A stretch of 54,255 nucleotides of DNA from Planctomycetota bacterium (lineage in GTDB: Bacteria; Planctomycetota; Phycisphaerae; Phycisphaerales; Phycisphaeraceae): contig JAJRRS010000134.1 in NCBI GenBank assembly GCA_024279275.1, forward strand, positions 1 through 54,255, given 5' to 3'. Position 1 is the stretch's first letter. The number at the start of each line of letters is the position of its first letter. The notes beneath the pieces are model-generated. The model ran no database searches. It was not told where the DNA came from and saw only the letters and a list, made by a program, of their open reading frames with translations. This document shows positions 15,723 through 24,557 of this stretch, in pieces. A program made the translations under genes and the position numbers.

Positions 15723-16706
15723 TTAGATATCACTCACGAACTGGTCGTAGAACCCGGTGAAGTCGTCGGGGGTTTCGCCGGCGAGCCATTGCATGGCGGC
15801 TCTTGGGTGGCGGTTGTATTTGCCGGTGAGGTTGTAGGCGATGTTCGGGCCCCAATCGACGTTCTTTTGTAGTGGCAGGACGTGCTGCTGGAGCATGTCG
15901 ATGATGGGCTTGAGCTTAAACTTGGGGTTTTTGAGGAAGCCGATGAGTAGCTCTGTGGGGCAGTTGCCTGCGCCGCGGCCGAAGCCGTCGAGTGTGGAAT
16001 CGGCGCGGTTGCAGCCGAGGATGATGGCTTCGATGGTGTTGGCGAAGGCGAGTTGCATATTGTTGTGGGCGTGGATGCCGATTTCTTTGCCGGTGCCTTC
16101 GAGTGCTTTTTCGTATTTGCGGTAGAGGTAGTCGATCTGTTCGCGGTAGAGCGAGCCGAAGCTGTCGACGATAACGACGACCCCGACGGGCGTGGGCACG
16201 AGTTCTTCGAGTGCCTGGTCGATCTCGGGTTCCTGCACGCCGGAGATAGCCATGATGTTGCAGGCGGTTTCGTAGCCCATTTCGTGGCAGTGATGGAGCA
16301 TGTCGATGGCTTCGGGGATCTGGTGGACGTAGCAGGCGACGCGGATCATGCTTAGCACGCTCTGGTCGGCGGGGATGATCTGGGTTTTCCAGTCGCTCTT
16401 GCCGGCGTCGGCCATGGCGGTGAGTTTCAGGCCGGTGGCTTCGGCGTCGTGGTCTCCGACGATGCGGCGCATGTCTTGCTCATCGCAGAATTTCCACGCC
16501 CCGAACTGGTCACGAGAAAATTGTTTGTCTGAGTTTTTGTACCCGATCTCCATGTAGTCGATCCCGGCGTCGAGGCATGTCTGGTAGACGGCCTTGACGA
16601 AAGAGTCCTCGAACTTGTGGTCATTCATCAATCCGCCGTCGCGGACGGTGCAGTCCAGGACTTTGAGTTCGGGTCGGTAGGTGATCCAGGGGGCGGTGTT
16701 AGACAT
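15723..16706 (-). CDS. DRE-TIM metallolyase-type aldolase (4-hydroxy-2-oxovalerate aldolase-like)
   Basis: The 327-residue TIM-barrel protein begins LKVLDCTVRDGG, which carries the D-x-T-x-RDG signature of the HMG-CoA lyase / isopropylmalate synthase / hydroxy-oxovalerate aldolase superfamily. IGIHAHNNMQLAFAN supplies the metal-binding HxHxN. STLDGFGRGAGNCPTELL matches the later barrel strands. The real substrate is unknown: no dehydrogenase partner (DmpF type) is adjacent, so the aromatic-degradation pathway is not supported. The gene stands alone between two terminators. Confidence 0.85.
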   Translation of the reverse strand: MSNTAPWITYRPELKVLDCTVRDGGLMNDHKFEDSFVKAVYQTCLDAGIDYMEIGYKNSDKQFSRDQFGAWKFCDEQDMRRIVGDHDAEATGLKLTAMADAGKSDWKTQIIPADQSVLSMIRVACYVHQIPEAIDMLHHCHEMGYETACNIMAISGVQEPEIDQALEELVPTPVGVVVIVDSFGSLYREQIDYLYRKYEKALEGTGKEIGIHAHNNMQLAFANTIEAIILGCNRADSTLDGFGRGAGNCPTELLIGFLKNPKFKLKPIIDMLQQHVLPLQKNVDWGPNIAYNLTGKYNRHPRAAMQWLAGETPDDFTGFYDQFVSDI

Positions 16707-16786
16707 CGTTGAAAACTCCGTGGTTCGAGCAAAGTTGAGCTAAACAGTGTGACGGGAAAACGTCGTGGAGGCAAGCGGGTACGGCA

Positions 16787-16818
16787 AGAAAAAACGCCGC
16801 CCGGGGTGGGGCGGCGTT
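16787..16818 (-). terminator. Rho-independent terminator of the TPR-alphaCTD gene
   Basis: A perfect 10-bp stem (AACGCCGCCC / GGGCGGCGTT) with a 6-base loop. On the minus strand it is followed by a run of T (AAAAAA at 16787-16792 on plus). It lies 35 bases beyond the stop of the minus-strand gene ending at 16853. Confidence 0.88.
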
Positions 16819-16852
16819 AGGGGGATAGGCTGTTAGGAAGGGTCGAGTTTAT

Positions 16853-17788
16853 TTACTCGGTCTCGAGCTGACGCAGGTTCAGGCCCATGTCGATCAGGCA
16901 TTGCTTGATCTCGGTGAGGCTGGTCATGCCGAAGTTTTTGACGCCCATGAGTTCGGCCTCGGTTTTGAGGACCAGGTCGCCGATGACGGTGATGTTCAGG
17001 AGTGCCAGGGCTTTGCGTGCCCGGACGGACAGGGCCATCTCGTTGACTGTTTTGCCGAGGATTTCCGAGTCGCCGCCGGCGTCAGCTAGCTGGTCGTAGA
17101 CCTGCTGCTTGACGGCTTCTTTCTGCTGCTCGGCGGTCTGGCCGAGTTTCAGGGTTTTCTGGGCGAGCATGGCTTTGATTTCGTCAAGGCTTGCGTCGCC
17201 GAAGTTCTTGAAGCTGCGAAGCTCTGCTTCGGTCACACGGAGCAGATCGCCGAGCGTGCGGATGTTCATTTTGCGTAGCGCGTTGCGTGTGCGGACGCTC
17301 AGCTCGAAGTCGGTGACGGGGGTGTCGAGCATGGCGGCGTGCTTCTCGAGCCGTTTTTCCTGCTCGTCGTCGATGAGCATGGCTTTGCTGGCCATGACGT
17401 CCTTGATGAAGAGGCGTGCGCGTGGGTGGTTGGGGTCAGTCGAGAGGACCTGGCGGAGGCATCGCTCGGCCTGGGCGTACAGCCCGCGGTCTTCGTACAT
17501 GACGGCGAGGTTGATCAGCGCGTTAAGCGAGGGGCGTTCGGCGCGGCCGGCCTCTTCATAGAGGTGCAACGCCTCGTCCTCTTCGCCTAAGAGGTCCAGG
17601 TTATACGCCAGGCGGAAGCAGACGCGCGGGTCGTCCGGGTCGGCGGTGTAGGCCGCTTCATAGGCTTCGATCGCCGCGAGCTTGTCGCCGTTTTGTTCAG
17701 CCTCGAAGCCCTTGTTAAAGAACTTCTGGCTGGTGGTGGTGTCGCGTACTTCTGCTTCCATAATCGCCGTGCCTTGGGCAGTGCTCAT
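16853..17788 (-). CDS. TPR protein with two RNA polymerase alpha-CTD domains
   Basis: The 311-residue protein is a fusion. Residues about 15-140 are TPR repeats (FFNKGFEAEQNGDKLAAIEA and similar helices). Two copies of the RNA polymerase alpha C-terminal domain follow, at about 158-216 and 247-305. Both have the hallmark LSVR ... GDLL/V ... TEAEL ... NFG ... SL-EIK order. Compared with E. coli alpha-CTD, the DNA-contacting Arg265 is kept in both copies (R166, R256). Asn268 is kept only in the first, and Lys298 is lost in both. It is not the polymerase alpha subunit, because there is no N-terminal assembly domain. It might bind DNA or sigma/activators as a regulator. The start at ATG 17788 is uncertain (ATG 17761 is also possible). 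It has its own terminator. Confidence 0.88.
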   Translation of the reverse strand: MSTAQGTAIMEAEVRDTTTSQKFFNKGFEAEQNGDKLAAIEAYEAAYTADPDDPRVCFRLAYNLDLLGEEDEALHLYEEAGRAERPSLNALINLAVMYEDRGLYAQAERCLRQVLSTDPNHPRARLFIKDVMASKAMLIDDEQEKRLEKHAAMLDTPVTDFELSVRTRNALRKMNIRTLGDLLRVTEAELRSFKNFGDASLDEIKAMLAQKTLKLGQTAEQQKEAVKQQVYDQLADAGGDSEILGKTVNEMALSVRARKALALLNITVIGDLVLKTEAELMGVKNFGMTSLTEIKQCLIDMGLNLRQLETE

Positions 17789-18065
17789 CGAGGTGTAACC
17801 CTTAATATGAGTAAACCGAGTGTTGACTGGGAGGTACAACCCGCCGGAACACCTTAGAATACCCGCCGAGGCGGTGGGGGACAACCCCAGCTCGGGGAGA
17901 TCGCCGCGTAGCGGAGATGGACACCTTCCCGCGCCGACGTTGTCGGCGTGCTATTGGCGAGAAATGGCTGATTATGCTCTAAAAGGGGGATGTCGGGCCT
18001 TGAGTGTGTGAGGTCAGGTGCCGTGTAGTATCTGGACGCAATCAGGATATATAAGGAGGCTGATG

Positions 18066-18500
18066 ATGGCTGGCACGAACAAAACACTGGGCGGCGGGGG
18101 GTTCCACCATGTGGCGATCCGGTCGCGTGATTTCGATAAAACTGTTGATTTTTACACCCGGGTGCTGGGATTCAGCCCCAAAATCAACTGGCAGGAGGCT
18201 CCCAAGCGGGCGGTGATGCTGGATGCGGGGGATGGCAATTACCTGGAGGTCTTCGAGGATCTGGATTCGCCAGCGGGGGGCGGGGACGAGTCATCCGGGG
18301 GGGCGATCCTGCACTTTGCTCTGCGATGTGATGACACGGATGCGGCGATCAAGCGGGTGCGGGAGGCTGGTTGTGAGGTCACGATGGAGCCGACGTCGAT
18401 CGACGTGAAGGCTAAAGAACAACTGGTCCCGATCCGGATCGCTTTTTGCAAGGGGCCGGATGGGGAGTTGATTGAGTTTTTTCAGAATGAGCTGACCTGA
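18066..18500 (+). CDS. VOC (glyoxalase/bleomycin-resistance) family protein
   Basis: The 144-residue protein has the paired beta-alpha-beta-beta-beta modules of the vicinal oxygen chelate fold. The four metal-ligand positions are visible: H in GFHHVAIRSRD, E in NYLEVFED, H in ILHFALRCDD and E in GELIEFFQ. Substrate is unknown; a glyoxalase I or isomerase role is possible. ATG 18066 lies 6 bases after AAGGAGG (18053-18059); ATG 18063 is only 3 bases away. The loop PAGGGDESSGG is encoded by a G-rich stretch resembling the window's CCGGGG repeats. It stands between divergent and convergent neighbours, so it is likely a single-gene unit. Confidence 0.88.
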   Translation: MAGTNKTLGGGGFHHVAIRSRDFDKTVDFYTRVLGFSPKINWQEAPKRAVMLDAGDGNYLEVFEDLDSPAGGGDESSGGAILHFALRCDDTDAAIKRVREAGCEVTMEPTSIDVKAKEQLVPIRIAFCKGPDGELIEFFQNELT

Positions 18501-18520
18501 GTACGCCTCGGTGGCTGGGA

Positions 18521-20227
18521 TTACTTGACCGCAGGCTCGTCTTGTTCCTCGTCAGTATCCTCGTCGGCGGTTTCTGTTTGCGCAGGCTCGTCATCGGCAG
18601 GCTCGGTTACGTCGGGCTCATCCGCCGTCGGCTCAGCGTCCTGGGGTGCTGCTTGCTCTACCACTTCGGGCTTGGGTAGTTCCAGGGAGCGGTAGGTGCT
18701 TTGGATCCCCGTCCGGCTAATCGCGGAAACGATCACTTGGTCCACATGGGCGTCGGTGTCGGCAAGCTCGATCGTTGCGGTGGTTTGAGTCGCTGGGATG
18801 AGGTGGTATGACCATGTGCCCGCCTGCTGGATTTGTACTACCCATAAGCGCACGTTGCCGGTCACGTTTGGTTCTGTGCGGACGCTTATCACGCCGTTGG
18901 CGATGTCTGTTACCTGGGCACTTGGCGGAGCAGGTTTATCCGACCCGAGCCACGGCGACGCCGGTGCCAACGCGGGCTTGGCGTAGACGGTTTTAATAAT
19001 TTGTTTGGACAGGTCTGAGTCCGCATCCATGAACGACTGCATCGAGAAGTGGACTGTGCCCGGGCTGGCGGGGGTGATGATCCGTGTCCACTTGATCTGG
19101 TACTGAATCTCGTTTTCGTCGAACTGTTTGCCCGTGCGGTACGGCGCGATCCCCGGCCAGACGTGACGGTTTTTACTGTTTTCCTGCACCCACCAGCGAA
19201 GCAGAGCGGTGAAGCTCTGGTCGGGCTTGGCGATCTCCCAGTAGAGCTGCGGGGTGAAGTAATCGATCCAGCCCTTGTTAAGCCAGAGCTTCGCGTCGGC
19301 GTACAGGCCTTCGTATTGGTTGAAGCCTTTGATTTGCTTGGGATGGCCGGGCTTCCATATCCCAAAGGGGGACAGGCCGACCTGGACGTGGGGCTTTAAT
19401 TCTTTGACCGACTTGTACATCCGTTCGATGAAGTCGTCGACACTTTTACGCCGCCAGTCGCTTCGGCCAAGTTTGCCGCCGGATTTTTTGTAGGTTTTCC
19501 AACTGCGGTCGTCGGGGAAATCGACATCGTTGCCTTCATCATCTTTGACGATGTAGGGATAGAAGTAGTCGTCCATGTGGACGCCGTCGATGTCGTATCG
19601 GCGGACGACGTCGAGGATCACGTTCAACGAGTGCTGTTGCACGACCGGCTCGGAGGGGTCCATCCAGAGGTACGGGCCATACTTGTGTACGATTTGCGGG
19701 TGGGTCTTGCTGATGTGGTTGTCTGAGACTTTGCCCTTGTTGTTTGGGTGCAGTGCGCGGTAGGGGTTGAACCATGTGTGTAACTCAAGCCCGCGTGCGT
19801 GTGCTTCGCGCACCGCAAATGTCAGCGGGTCGTAGAACGGTTTGGGCGATTTTCCCATCTCGCCGGTAAGGTAATACGACCACGGCTCTAACTCGCTGGC
19901 GTACAAGGCATCCGCGGTTGGGCGGACCTGCAGCACCACCGCGTTGAAGTTCATCTCGACGCAGCGGTCAAGGATCGTTATCAGTTCGTCTTGTTGTTCC
20001 TGAGTTGATAACCCGGGCTTGCTGGGCCAGTCGATGTTTGCCACCGTCGCGACCCAGACCGCACGGAATTCACGCGGGATGGCGGGGACGCCCGACGTGA
20101 CCGGGGTGCCTTTGACGTCTGTATCTTTCCGCCAGGATGTTCTTGTCGATGAACATGCGGAGATAGTCACGAGGCTAATCGCTGCTAGGGAAATCAGTGG
20201 CAGCCAACGTAGTTGTGGTTTGGTCAT
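18521..20227 (-). CDS. Lipoprotein with GHL10 (DUF187) glycosyl-hydrolase-like domain
   Basis: The 568-residue protein has a lipoprotein signal ending ISAC, then the GHL10 TIM-barrel: FRAVWVATVANIDWPSKPG, NAVVLQVRPTADALY, GLELHTWFNPYRA, DIDGVHMDDYFYPY, VGLSPFGIW and IDYFTPQLYW. Family members act on peptidoglycan or other glycans at the cell surface. The strand-end aspartates in HMDDYF are the likely catalytic region. A small beta domain follows (about 440-520), and the end is a long acidic, Glu/Asp/Pro/Thr-rich tail. ATG 20227 was chosen because it starts the signal peptide; the longer upstream frame lacks one. Transcribed alone or with the two minus-strand genes upstream. Confidence 0.9.
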   Translation of the reverse strand: MTKPQLRWLPLISLAAISLVTISACSSTRTSWRKDTDVKGTPVTSGVPAIPREFRAVWVATVANIDWPSKPGLSTQEQQDELITILDRCVEMNFNAVVLQVRPTADALYASELEPWSYYLTGEMGKSPKPFYDPLTFAVREAHARGLELHTWFNPYRALHPNNKGKVSDNHISKTHPQIVHKYGPYLWMDPSEPVVQQHSLNVILDVVRRYDIDGVHMDDYFYPYIVKDDEGNDVDFPDDRSWKTYKKSGGKLGRSDWRRKSVDDFIERMYKSVKELKPHVQVGLSPFGIWKPGHPKQIKGFNQYEGLYADAKLWLNKGWIDYFTPQLYWEIAKPDQSFTALLRWWVQENSKNRHVWPGIAPYRTGKQFDENEIQYQIKWTRIITPASPGTVHFSMQSFMDADSDLSKQIIKTVYAKPALAPASPWLGSDKPAPPSAQVTDIANGVISVRTEPNVTGNVRLWVVQIQQAGTWSYHLIPATQTTATIELADTDAHVDQVIVSAISRTGIQSTYRSLELPKPEVVEQAAPQDAEPTADEPDVTEPADDEPAQTETADEDTDEEQDEPAVK

Positions 20228-20365
20228 GGTGAGGGTTCTACTGAATAAGGGTGCGAAATAGAAGCGACTGCGCCGGACGCGACCAGATATTATAGGATAA
20301 TTCGTCGGCTGGCGAGGCGGTGGTTTCAGCGACCCGGTGGCAGTGGGATCCACCGGGTCAAGAGT

Positions 20366-20860
20366 TCACGGAGAGGCATTAGGCTGCGGCGGCGCAGGTA
20401 CGATTGTTCCACATTCTGGACAATCCCGCCCTACGGATGTGCCGCGAAGATCATACCCACAGGCTTGGCAGTTTCCCGGCAGATACATCGTTGGCGAGAC
20501 ATGCCATCCAACTGCAAGTCCCACAAAGTATGCAATGAAGGATCCTAAAAACCCCAACGCTGGCTGAATCGGCGTGACCACCAGTATCACCGCCATGACA
20601 ATGCCTGCGAGCACCAAGGGTGCCCGAGGGAAACTGCGGCTACGGAACGTAAAGTACAAGAAGGGAAAGGTAAACACTGCGGCGATGCCTGCGAACATTG
20701 ACATGATGGGAAAGACCAAGGGATCCGCAAACGGCATCTGGCCGTATGCCCCATCAGTCGAAGGCAGTGAGAAAGTCATGACGATCACCCAGGTGATCGC
20801 GAATAGGAAAGCGAGCCCAAACGCGAGCAGGAGTATCAGTAATGGATGGTGACGTTTCAT
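20366..20860 (-). CDS. Membrane protein with C-terminal CGYDLRG zinc ribbon
   Basis: The 164-residue protein has four predicted membrane helices (roughly residues 6-30, 46-70, 79-96 and 99-120), then a cytoplasmic zinc ribbon, CQACGYDLRG ... CPECG (two CxxC pairs). This ribbon recurs in many small planctomycete membrane proteins and helps place the organism. The function is unknown. It sits 34 bases after the SpoIID-like gene on the same strand and may be cotranscribed. Confidence 0.75.
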   Translation of the reverse strand: MKRHHPLLILLLAFGLAFLFAITWVIVMTFSLPSTDGAYGQMPFADPLVFPIMSMFAGIAAVFTFPFLYFTFRSRSFPRAPLVLAGIVMAVILVVTPIQPALGFLGSFIAYFVGLAVGWHVSPTMYLPGNCQACGYDLRGTSVGRDCPECGTIVPAPPQPNASP

Positions 20861-20894
20861 CAGTTTGCTGGCGACTTGATTGCCATCGTAACAC

Positions 20895-22526
20895 CTAGGA
20901 GCGTGAACGGCGGAGCGCGAACCAACTTAGAGAAAGCAAGGCGGTGGCGGACATAGGTTCGGGGACCAGGTTGGCAAGCAGTTCGCTTGGTGGTGAACTG
21001 CCTGCGTTCCAATTCCCAAGCAGGACGTTCAGGTCGTCGATGCCTACGAAGGCGTCGCCGTTGCCTGCGAGGTCGCCTTGGGAGGTGTCGCCTCGGGGGA
21101 CGGTCATGTTCCAGTTGGCGAGTAGGATGTTCAGGTCGTTGATGCCGACGAACCCGTCGCCGTCGATGTCGCCGATGATGAGTGGTGGTGGGCCGAAAGC
21201 GGGTGGCTGGTAGAAGATATCGTCGAGGAACACGAGGCTGTCCTGGTTGCCGGCGAAGACGATCGAGTCGAGTGTGAACGAGTCGCCGAGGATGCCGTCG
21301 CCTGAGTCGTAGAGGGCAGAGGACCAGATAGCCGGGTCTTCGAGAGACCATTGGTACTGATGCCATTGCCCGTCTGCGATGACGTCTTGGAACAGGCTTT
21401 GTTCCGTGCCGTCGCCGTCGTCGTCGAGCGTGAGGCCGACAGTGAGGTCGATGGAATCGGTCATGAGCCAGAAGCCGATTGAGCCGAGGGATTGCAGCGC
21501 GAGGTTGGCTTCTCGCTTGGCGGTGAACAGGTTGCCGGGGCCTGCGAGGTCCGTGCCTGCGTTGTGGTGGAAGAGGAACGATGAGCTTGCGGATTCGTCC
21601 AGGTCGATATCGATCCGTTGGCTAAAGGCGCCGTCGTGCGCGTCGGAGGAGGCGCGTTGGGTTGTGGTAGCTGGGCCGAGGTTCTGGTTATGGATGGAGA
21701 AGTCGGTGGCGTTGCCGAAGTATCCGTCGTTCAGCTCGAAGTCGGTGAGCGTTTTGAGGAGTTGAAGCGGCGGCTGGCCGGGTGTGGGTGCGACTGTTTC
21801 GAGTTGGATGTCAGCGCCGTAGTAGTACTTGAGGATATCGACGTAGCTGATGCCTTGCTGGCCCATGAAGTTGGCGCCGTTCTGGCTTTTAGCGCCGCGG
21901 TTGGGCCAGTTGGGGTTGGTGGGTGTGCCGATGAAGCCTAAGGGTGTGCCGAGGTTGTCGCCGCTGAGTACGTCGGTGGGGTAGGTGTGTGTGACCCATT
22001 TTTCGGTGTTGGTCGGGTCGGGGTCGAAGGGGTTGGGCACGGGTGTCGGGCCGGAGGGGATCGCGCCGGCGACGTAGAACGAGGCGATCAGGATGTCGTT
22101 GCCGGTGAAGTTTCTGATCGAGAGGATCTCGCCTTCGGTCGCGTTGGTGGCATCGAAATGGACCTGCTGTGCCCAGCCTCGACCTGGTTTGTGATAGACC
22201 TGATCCTGTGTGCCATTTTGTATGCCTCCGCCGATGCGCATCTTGTAGTAGGCGAAGGTCCGTGCGGCGACGGCCTGGGCTTTGAGCGCCTCGAAGCTTG
22301 CCGCCCCGTTCTCAGAAAAAACGACGTTGGGGACGTAGTCGGTTTCGGTGGGGACATCCCCGAAGCCCGAGACGTTGATCGTCTCGAACTGCACGAATGC
22401 GGCGTGGGTGTTATCAATCCCACCCAGAAGTACACAGCCCACCACGACCGGCAAGCAGCACGCGGCGCGTAATCTCCCAGCTATAGCGACCCTCCGGCTT
22501 AGTTTGAGGTGTAGCGGTTCAAGCAT
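20895..22526 (-). CDS. Secreted SpoIID-domain protein with dockerin-like repeats and PEP-CTERM
   Basis: The 543-residue protein has four recognisable parts. First is a signal peptide (to about residue 42). Second is a SpoIID-like region (about 60-245), recognised by SFEALKAQAVAARTFAYYK and SYVDILKYYYGADI. Third is a beta-rich binding region (about 260-440) followed by two dockerin-type calcium repeats (GDIDGDGFVGINDLNILLA and GNGDAFVGIDDLNVLLG). Fourth is a PEP-CTERM sorting tail (VPEPMSATALL, hydrophobic stretch, RRSRS). SpoIID is a lytic transglycosylase of sporulating Firmicutes; related domains occur widely without sporulation. Here it would be an envelope or surface enzyme processed by an exosortase that is not in the window. 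ATG 22526 follows GGAGA. Confidence 0.85.
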   Translation of the reverse strand: MLEPLHLKLSRRVAIAGRLRAACCLPVVVGCVLLGGIDNTHAAFVQFETINVSGFGDVPTETDYVPNVVFSENGAASFEALKAQAVAARTFAYYKMRIGGGIQNGTQDQVYHKPGRGWAQQVHFDATNATEGEILSIRNFTGNDILIASFYVAGAIPSGPTPVPNPFDPDPTNTEKWVTHTYPTDVLSGDNLGTPLGFIGTPTNPNWPNRGAKSQNGANFMGQQGISYVDILKYYYGADIQLETVAPTPGQPPLQLLKTLTDFELNDGYFGNATDFSIHNQNLGPATTTQRASSDAHDGAFSQRIDIDLDESASSSFLFHHNAGTDLAGPGNLFTAKREANLALQSLGSIGFWLMTDSIDLTVGLTLDDDGDGTEQSLFQDVIADGQWHQYQWSLEDPAIWSSALYDSGDGILGDSFTLDSIVFAGNQDSLVFLDDIFYQPPAFGPPPLIIGDIDGDGFVGINDLNILLANWNMTVPRGDTSQGDLAGNGDAFVGIDDLNVLLGNWNAGSSPPSELLANLVPEPMSATALLSLSWFALRRSRS

Positions 22527-22966
22527 GATGTTCTCCAGAGGTGCCCCATGAATGCCCGGTCACCAGTGCCGCTAACCGACCCTCTGCCGTCATTATATAT
22601 AGATGAGCTTATCACAGCCCACCCGGTTTTCCTATTAATTATAGAATCAGAGGCCGAAAATACGCTTTTACACCCCTTGAAAGCTGTCCGGATCGTCAAT
22701 AGCGATCTTCTTCCCCTGGCTCAACCAGGTGTTAAATTGGGGGTTTTTTGTATTTATTATCACTGTCGTTGCTGGAAATTAAGGATATTTATCGAGAAGC
22801 AGAGTCAAAGCTCTTGCAAATGGGTTCGGATGGGGTTATATAATAGTAGTCGAGCTTGACATCGGGAGGTGGGAGAGACCTATCCGCCGGTGAATCCCCA
22901 AGCACATTGTTGTTCAGTAGCCATTTGGCATGTTCGGTTTCACATCACGTTTTTAGGAGGAGAGAT
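22527..22966. other. 440-base intergenic region between divergent surface-protein genes
   Basis: No gene is recognised. It contains the plus-strand promoter candidate at 22814-22844 and a leader of about 115 bases before the PEP-CTERM gene. A TATAAT-like sequence on the minus strand near 22594-22600 is a possible -10 for the SpoIID-like gene, but no good -35 is visible. Confidence 0.5.
22814..22844 (+). promoter_or_regulatory. Sigma70-like promoter of the first PEP-CTERM gene
   Basis: TTGCAA (22814-22819) is followed after 17 bases by TATATA (22837-22842), or after 19 bases by TATAAT (22839-22844). The distance to the start codon at 22967 leaves a leader of about 115 bases. Confidence 0.6.
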
Positions 22967-23716
22967 ATGAAGAAAGTAATTTTTGGACTTAGCTGCGCCA
23001 CGGTTATGGCGATGGCAACCTCGGCTCAGGCCGTGGTGATTATTGACGACAACTTTGAGAGCTACGCCGACACGACTGCCATGCAGGCCGTGTGGGGTGC
23101 TAGCGGTGTAGGCGTACTCGACACCCTGGTGGGTAATCCCGGCCAGTCGCTGCTTAACGCCGCCGGTGGCGCGCAGAACCAGCAGACGATCGCAACGCTT
23201 CAGGCGACTCCTGCGAACCCTATCGTGTACACCGTTGATATCTACGACGACGGCGTGAGCGCTAACAAGCGCATGACCGCTGGCCTGCGTAGCGCCGGTG
23301 TTGCCAACCTGATTGAGATGGGTATGTACAACTCGCCCTCGCACTACGCCGTCCGCGCCGTATTGCCCGGGCCTAGTTGGGTCGCCTTCTCGAGCATCGT
23401 TGATGACCTAGGCAACCCTCTGAACGGTGACGGCTTGAACGTTCCCGTCGTCGGCTGGCACACGTTCAAGGTCGTTCTTGATGGCTCCACCGCCACGTTC
23501 ACACTCGACCTGAACGGTGATGGCAACATCAACGCGACAGCGGTTCTCGCGGCCGCTTGGAACGCCGCCGGGATCGACACGGTCCGCTTGGGCATTGGCC
23601 TAAGCTCCGCCGCCGGTGGTGCCAACTTTGATAACGTCTTGCTTGAGCAGGTTCCCGAGCCTGCCAGCCTGGCTCTGATGGGCCTGGGTGGTCTGGCGAT
23701 GCTTCGTCGTCGTTAA
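22967..23716 (+). CDS. PEP-CTERM surface protein
   Basis: The 249-residue exported protein has a signal peptide (MKKVIFGLSCATVMAMATSA) and a beta-rich domain (DDNFESYADTTAMQAVW onward) resembling LamG/concanavalin-like folds. The C-terminal sorting signal is VPEPASLALMGLGGLAMLRRR. Exosortase-linked sorting is expected, but the exosortase is elsewhere. The start at 22967 is fixed by a very strong site, TAGGAGGAGA (22955-22963). A terminator follows, so most transcripts should end before the next PEP-CTERM gene. Confidence 0.88.
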   Translation: MKKVIFGLSCATVMAMATSAQAVVIIDDNFESYADTTAMQAVWGASGVGVLDTLVGNPGQSLLNAAGGAQNQQTIATLQATPANPIVYTVDIYDDGVSANKRMTAGLRSAGVANLIEMGMYNSPSHYAVRAVLPGPSWVAFSSIVDDLGNPLNGDGLNVPVVGWHTFKVVLDGSTATFTLDLNGDGNINATAVLAAAWNAAGIDTVRLGIGLSSAAGGANFDNVLLEQVPEPASLALMGLGGLAMLRRR

Positions 23717-23734
23717 TAAGTTGAAATCATAAAG

Positions 23735-23766
23735 TGTGGCGCCCAACCTTGGGCGCCACATTTTTT
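23735..23766 (+). terminator. Rho-independent terminator after first PEP-CTERM gene
   Basis: Stem TGTGGCGCCCAA / TTGGGCGCCACA (12 bp) with a 2-base tip, followed by TTTTTT. It lies between two PEP-CTERM genes and may act as an attenuator that lowers expression of the second. Confidence 0.9.
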
Positions 23767-23785
23767 ATAATGGAAGGGAGAATGC

Positions 23786-24517
23786 ATGTTCAAGACAATA
23801 ATAGGTCTGGGTTGTGCCGCTGCGATGTTTGTGGCGTCGTCTTCCGCGCAGGCCGGCTATGTACTCGAGATTGATACCGATGGTGCCGACGATGCCGTGT
23901 TGACCTTCAACCCGAACTTCGGGTTCGCAGGCACCACCACCACCGCAAGCCAGAGCATCTTTTCAACGGGTGCGGGCCTGACCGGTGGTGACAGCATCTT
24001 CGGCGGGGATGGTGATTTTGGTACGAGTGACACCTACACTTACACCTACACGCCAGCCGTAGACGGTGACAATAATGGGACCAACCTGATCGCTGGAGAA
24101 ATTCTCAACCAGTTCGGCACCACCGGCAGCAATCTGCTCGCCGGCGGGTCCGGGTTGTACAACATCTATGCGATCTGGCCTCATACCAACAACGTCTCGA
24201 GTCCCCCGGCGGTTTATACCCTCAGTGACGGCATCGGCACGCTCTTCAGTGTGCCGATTAACCAGAACACCGCCATGCCCCCACGCGATGTGGATGGCGA
24301 CCTGATGCTTGACCCCGGTTCGGGCGGCGAGTGGGTGTTCCTGGGCAGCGCGACCCTGGATGCCAACACGACCTATACCCTGACGCAAGATTCTACCGGT
24401 ACGGGGTTCGTGTCGATGCGTGCGGCAGGCGTGCTCTTTGATGCTGTGCCTGAGCCAGCATCGCTGGGCCTGATGGGGTTGGGCGTTCTGGCCATGCTCA
24501 GCCGCAAGGGTCGCTGA
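23786..24517 (+). CDS. PEP-CTERM surface protein
   Basis: The 243-residue protein has a signal peptide (MFKTIIGLGCAAAMFVASSS) and a beta-rich middle with no recognised domain. It contains many Gly, Thr and Asp residues (GGDSIFGGDGDFGTSDTYTY) and ends in VPEPASLGLMGLGVLAML plus SRKGR. It is likely attached to or released from the outer surface by the exosortase system. GGAAGGGAG lies just before ATG 23786. It differs from its upstream neighbour in the middle but shares the sorting tail. Strong terminators flank it on both sides. Confidence 0.87.
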   Translation: MFKTIIGLGCAAAMFVASSSAQAGYVLEIDTDGADDAVLTFNPNFGFAGTTTTASQSIFSTGAGLTGGDSIFGGDGDFGTSDTYTYTYTPAVDGDNNGTNLIAGEILNQFGTTGSNLLAGGSGLYNIYAIWPHTNNVSSPPAVYTLSDGIGTLFSVPINQNTAMPPRDVDGDLMLDPGSGGEWVFLGSATLDANTTYTLTQDSTGTGFVSMRAAGVLFDAVPEPASLGLMGLGVLAMLSRKGR

Positions 24518-24557
24518 GTTTGTTGATTGCTTGATAGAAAAACTAAATAACCCAACG

